This document shows, piece after piece, positions 6,357 to 8,032 of a DNA stretch of 8,032 nucleotides (within the stretch, counting starts at the first letter, position 1; each line of letters begins with the position of its first letter). The notes beneath the pieces were generated by a model, which was not told the DNA's origin, ran no database searches, and saw only the letters and a list, made by a program, of their open reading frames with translations. The stretch is taken from contig DATEVB010000113.1 of the NCBI GenBank assembly GCA_035282865.1, forward strand, positions 1 to 8,032, in the 5' to 3' direction. The stretch comes from UBA4744 sp035282865. Its GTDB lineage: Bacteria; Actinomycetota; Acidimicrobiia; Spongiisociales; UBA4744. Made by a program: the position numbers and the translations under genes.

Positions 6357-6450
6357 CGTTTGACACGGCTCATTGCCGGTTTCCCCACCCTAAGAGGCAC
6401 GGATCGGGTTTGGGACACGGCGGCTACGCTTCGGCCTACCGGACCAGACC

Positions 6451-6456
6451 GAGGAG
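6451..6456 (+). promoter_or_regulatory. Ribosome binding site of rpiB
   Basis: GAGGAG lies five bases before the GTG at 6462 and decides that start over longer in-frame possibilities reaching back to 6129, which would read through the murA coding strand in antisense. A weak -10-like TACGCT at 6425-6430 would give a leader of about 25 bases. Confidence 0.75.
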
Positions 6457-6461
6457 AGAAC

Positions 6462-6908
6462 GTGCGAGTCGCCATCGGAGCCGACCACGCTGGATTCAAG
6501 CTCAAAGAAGGCCTGGCGAAACTGCTTGCGACCCAGGGTTACGCCATTCTCGATATGGGGACCCACTCCGAGGCGCCGGTTGATTATCCCGACTACGCAG
6601 CGGCGGTCGGGCGAGCGGTGCGCGACGGCAGGGCCGACCGCGGCGTGCTCGTGTGCGGATCGGGGGCGGGGGCGGCGATCGTCGCCAACAAGATCAAGGG
6701 CGTCCGCGCCGCGCTCGCTCATGACACCTACACGGCCCATCAGGCAGTCGAACACGACGATGCCAACATCATCGTTGTGGGCAGCAGGGTCGTTGGACAG
6801 GCGCTCGCCGAGGAGTTGACGACGACCTTCTTGCTGGCCCGCTTCACCGGCGAGGAACGCCACGTTCGACGCCTCAACAAGGTCAAGGCGCTCGAAGCGG
6901 AAGAGTGA
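6462..6908 (+). CDS. rpiB: Ribose-5-phosphate isomerase B
   Basis: A 148-residue RpiB/LacAB-family isomerase of standard length. It interconverts ribulose 5-phosphate and ribose 5-phosphate in the non-oxidative pentose phosphate pathway. The N-terminus VAIGADHAGFKLKE carries D8 and H9 of the phosphate and ring-opening site. VLVCGSGAGAAIVANKIKGVRAAL (residues 62-85) holds C65 at the position of the catalytic-base cysteine of E. coli RpiB and the anion-hole loop. TAHQAVEHDDANIIVVGSRV (91-110) contains H98, and HVRRLNKV (134-141) the C-terminal phosphate-binding arginines. The Cys makes it E. coli-like; Mycobacterium RpiB lacks it and uses a Glu. CGSGAG replaces the commoner CGTGIG. A related function such as allose- or galactose-6-phosphate isomerase cannot be excluded, but no such pathway genes are nearby. 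It is divergent from murA across 118 bases and converges on the alpha/beta hydrolase. Confidence 0.92.
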   Translation: MRVAIGADHAGFKLKEGLAKLLATQGYAILDMGTHSEAPVDYPDYAAAVGRAVRDGRADRGVLVCGSGAGAAIVANKIKGVRAALAHDTYTAHQAVEHDDANIIVVGSRVVGQALAEELTTTFLLARFTGEERHVRRLNKVKALEAEE

Positions 6909-6912
6909 GAAG

Positions 6913-6940
6913 AAGTGGGAAGTGGGAAGTGGGAAGCGGG
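6913..6940. repeat. Heptamer tandem repeat (AAGTGGG x3 plus one variant)
   Basis: Three perfect copies of AAGTGGG (6913-6919, 6920-6926, 6927-6933) and a fourth with one change (AAGCGGG, 6934-6940). They begin four bases after the rpiB stop in the 76-base gap before the convergent hydrolase. The strand bias (purine only on plus, apart from T and the variant C) is striking in this genome. Its role is unknown; it may be a slippage-prone intergenic repeat. Confidence 0.8.
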
Positions 6941-6945
6941 ACGTA

Positions 6946-6981
6946 GGTGGCCAATCCTTCGCACGTCGTACCGTTGGCACC
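6946..6981. terminator. Possible bidirectional hairpin between rpiB and the hydrolase
   Basis: GGTGGCCAA (6946-6954) and TTGGCACC (6974-6981) can pair with a single bulged G around a 19-base loop, in the gap where two convergent transcripts meet. There is no T-run, so this is at best a weak terminator candidate. Confidence 0.3.
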
Positions 6982-6984
6982 CGA

Positions 6985-7653
6985 CTACTCATCACCAACT
7001 ACTGATTCCATCCAATCGACCGTGCGTGCCGTCATCCAGTCGAGGACCTCGTCAAGGGTGCGATCGGTGCGCTTGGGAACCCGGAACGAGTGGTCGGCGT
7101 CATCTATCAGCTCGATAGTGGCCCGCCGCAAGGGCCGTAGGTGCTCATTGATCAAATCGACCCGGGCGAGAGCGTCCCTGGTTCCTGAGAAGAACAACAT
7201 CGGAACGGTAACGTTGGCCAGGTGGTCGATGCGGAGCCGATCCGGCTTCCCGGCCGGGTGCAACGGATAAGCGTAAAAAACGAGGCCCCGGACTGGTTCG
7301 CCACCGGCTGCCAGGTAGGATCCCATCCGCCCACCCATTGACCGCCCGGCGAGGATCACATCGTTGCCGGCCTCCGCCCGGAGCCACTCGAGCGCGGCTC
7401 GATGGCAATCCAGTAGCGTAGCCTGCGAATCGGGCCGCCGTTTCCCAGCCTCGATGTAGGGGTAGTTGAACGTGAGCACCCCGACCCCCGCCCCGGCCAG
7501 ACGGTCGCGTAACCCCGCCACCCCGGGATGCTCCTGGCCGGCGCCCGCACCGTGAGCCAGCAGCATGGTAGGGAGCCGCGTTTGGGCGGGTCCGGCCAGT
7601 CGACCGGATACGGCCTGCCCGGGCCGCCACTGGATGGTCACCTCACGGGGCAT
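6985..7653 (-). CDS. Alpha/beta hydrolase (KANL3/Tex30, dienelactone hydrolase-like)
   Basis: A cytosolic alpha/beta hydrolase of 222 residues with no signal peptide. The oxyanion segment LLAHGAGAG (31-39) and the nucleophile elbow AGRSMGGRM (102-110, S105) fit the KANL3/Tex30 and dienelactone hydrolase-like branch, known for HGAGxG and GxSMGGR. The triad is completed by D160 (FFSGTRDAL) and H188 (DDADHSF). A tyrosine-rich stretch (VFYAYPLHPAGKPDRLR) after the nucleophile is also typical of this branch. The substrate cannot be predicted; an ester or thioester hydrolase is likely. The ATG at 7653 has AGGA about eight bases upstream. The stop at 6985 lies 76 bases from the convergent rpiB stop, and the gene is divergent from the membrane protein starting at 7713, with only 59 bases to hold both promoters. 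No sign of truncation. Confidence 0.88.
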   Translation of the reverse strand: MPREVTIQWRPGQAVSGRLAGPAQTRLPTMLLAHGAGAGQEHPGVAGLRDRLAGAGVGVLTFNYPYIEAGKRRPDSQATLLDCHRAALEWLRAEAGNDVILAGRSMGGRMGSYLAAGGEPVRGLVFYAYPLHPAGKPDRLRIDHLANVTVPMLFFSGTRDALARVDLINEHLRPLRRATIELIDDADHSFRVPKRTDRTLDEVLDWMTARTVDWMESVVGDE

Positions 7654-7712
7654 CAGCGAGTCCTGCCTTGAATGCGTAACCTCCTCCCTGCACCCGCCAG
7701 AATGAGCAGGCT

Positions 7713-8032
7713 ATGCAAAAGCGAGAAAGCACACGGCGCCGCCTCTTGCTGTTCCTGGTTGCCGCTTCTGTTCTCGTCGGTGGGTTCCTGATCATCGCAG
7801 ATTGGGACGTCATCCTGGAGGTCATCGGCCAATCGAACTGGGTTCTTCTCCTGCCGGCGCTGGCCATGACGGCCATTTCCTTCTCCTGCGTCAGCTACAG
7901 CTTCGCTGAGGTCGGCCGGTTGATTGATATCCCAATCCGCCGCAATCGGTTGGCGGGAATCGGCTTCGTCTCGGCGATTCTCAATCATCTCGTGCAAAGC
8001 GGTGGCGTGGCGGGATACGGGGTTCGCTACGC
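7713..8032 (+). CDS. Flippase-like / lysylphosphatidylglycerol synthase TM-region protein (3' end outside window)
   Basis: Starts at the ATG at 7713 and runs off the right edge without a stop, so only the first 106 residues are visible. A basic N-terminus (MQKRESTRRR) is followed by a membrane segment (about 11-29, LLLFLVAASVLVGGFLIIA). A second lies at 43-64 (WVLLLPALAMTAISFSCVSY), and a third begins near 81. The sequence VSAILNHLVQSGGVAGYGVR (86-105) fits the 'N.l.p.GG.gGda.R' signature of the MprF/AglD-type flippase-like domain (lysylphosphatidylglycerol synthase TM region). Such proteins move or modify lipid-linked substrates at the cytoplasmic membrane; MprF lacking its synthase half acts as a flippase. 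Whether this gene has an aminoacyl-transfer domain cannot be seen. The ribosome site is weak (AGCAGG, two bases from the ATG). An earlier ATG at 7702 is in another frame and soon hits a stop. Confidence 0.78.
   Translation, partial: MQKRESTRRRLLLFLVAASVLVGGFLIIADWDVILEVIGQSNWVLLLPALAMTAISFSCVSYSFAEVGRLIDIPIRRNRLAGIGFVSAILNHLVQSGGVAGYGVRY

Noticed and set aside
6129..6461. A long N-terminal extension of rpiB
   Set aside because: The added 111 residues are antisense to the murA 5' end. RpiB homology begins exactly at the GTG at 6462, which has a good ribosome site.
6344..6505. Longer MurA N-terminus starting at 6505
   Set aside because: The extra 54 residues are unlike any MurA N-terminus and cross into the rpiB start region; the leaderless-type promoter fits 6343.
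6913..6940. CRISPR-like array
   Set aside because: The repeat units are seven bases with no spacers, so this is a simple tandem repeat.
6390..6998. A minus-strand open frame opposite rpiB
   Set aside because: It is the antisense of rpiB, with no family motif, and includes the low-complexity heptamer repeat.

Overview
This looks like an ordinary chromosomal segment from a high-GC Gram-positive bacterium, most likely an uncultured actinobacterium. Acidimicrobiia-like is a guess. The signs are high GC, frequent GTG/TTG starts, a MurA with Asp in place of the catalytic Cys, a MeaB with the PGWGDSVQ variant, and at least one gene (murA) that appears to be transcribed without a leader. I see no tRNA, rRNA, CRISPR array, transposase, integrase or phage gene.

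Layout. At the left edge a plus-strand SRPBCC-fold protein (about 38-484, possibly continuing off the window) converges on a minus-strand membrane protein with a zinc-protease HELGH motif (481 to 1092 or 1167); their stop codons overlap in one CTAG. The next intergenic stretch holds what looks like a plus-strand remnant of a hotdog-fold gene (about 1165-1278). It has no start codon and is cut off at the stop of the neighbouring gene. A minus-strand series follows. In transcription order it is murA (6343-5075), a secreted SpoIID/LytB-family glycan-strand hydrolase (5088-3511, overlapping murA), a NifU-type iron-sulfur scaffold protein (3457-3170), the GTPase meaB (3063-2119) and an enoyl-CoA hydratase (2040-1273). 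Divergent from murA is plus-strand rpiB (6462-6908). It converges on a minus-strand alpha/beta hydrolase (7653-6985), with a small heptamer tandem repeat between them. Divergent from the hydrolase is the start of a multi-pass membrane protein of the MprF/AglD flippase-like type (7713 to the right edge, incomplete).

The genes fall into three themes. MurA (precursor synthesis) and the SpoIID-like enzyme (glycan cleavage or remodelling) are cell-wall functions, translationally close. MeaB (chaperone of B12-dependent methylmalonyl-CoA mutase) and the enoyl-CoA hydratase point to acyl-CoA and propionate metabolism. NifU and RpiB are housekeeping genes for Fe-S clusters and the pentose phosphate pathway.

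I found no convincing new multi-gene system. The best leads are the Asp-type MurA, which predicts intrinsic fosfomycin resistance, the decayed hotdog-gene fragment between 1092 and 1278, the uncharacterised HELGH membrane protein, and the apparent leaderless promoter of murA.
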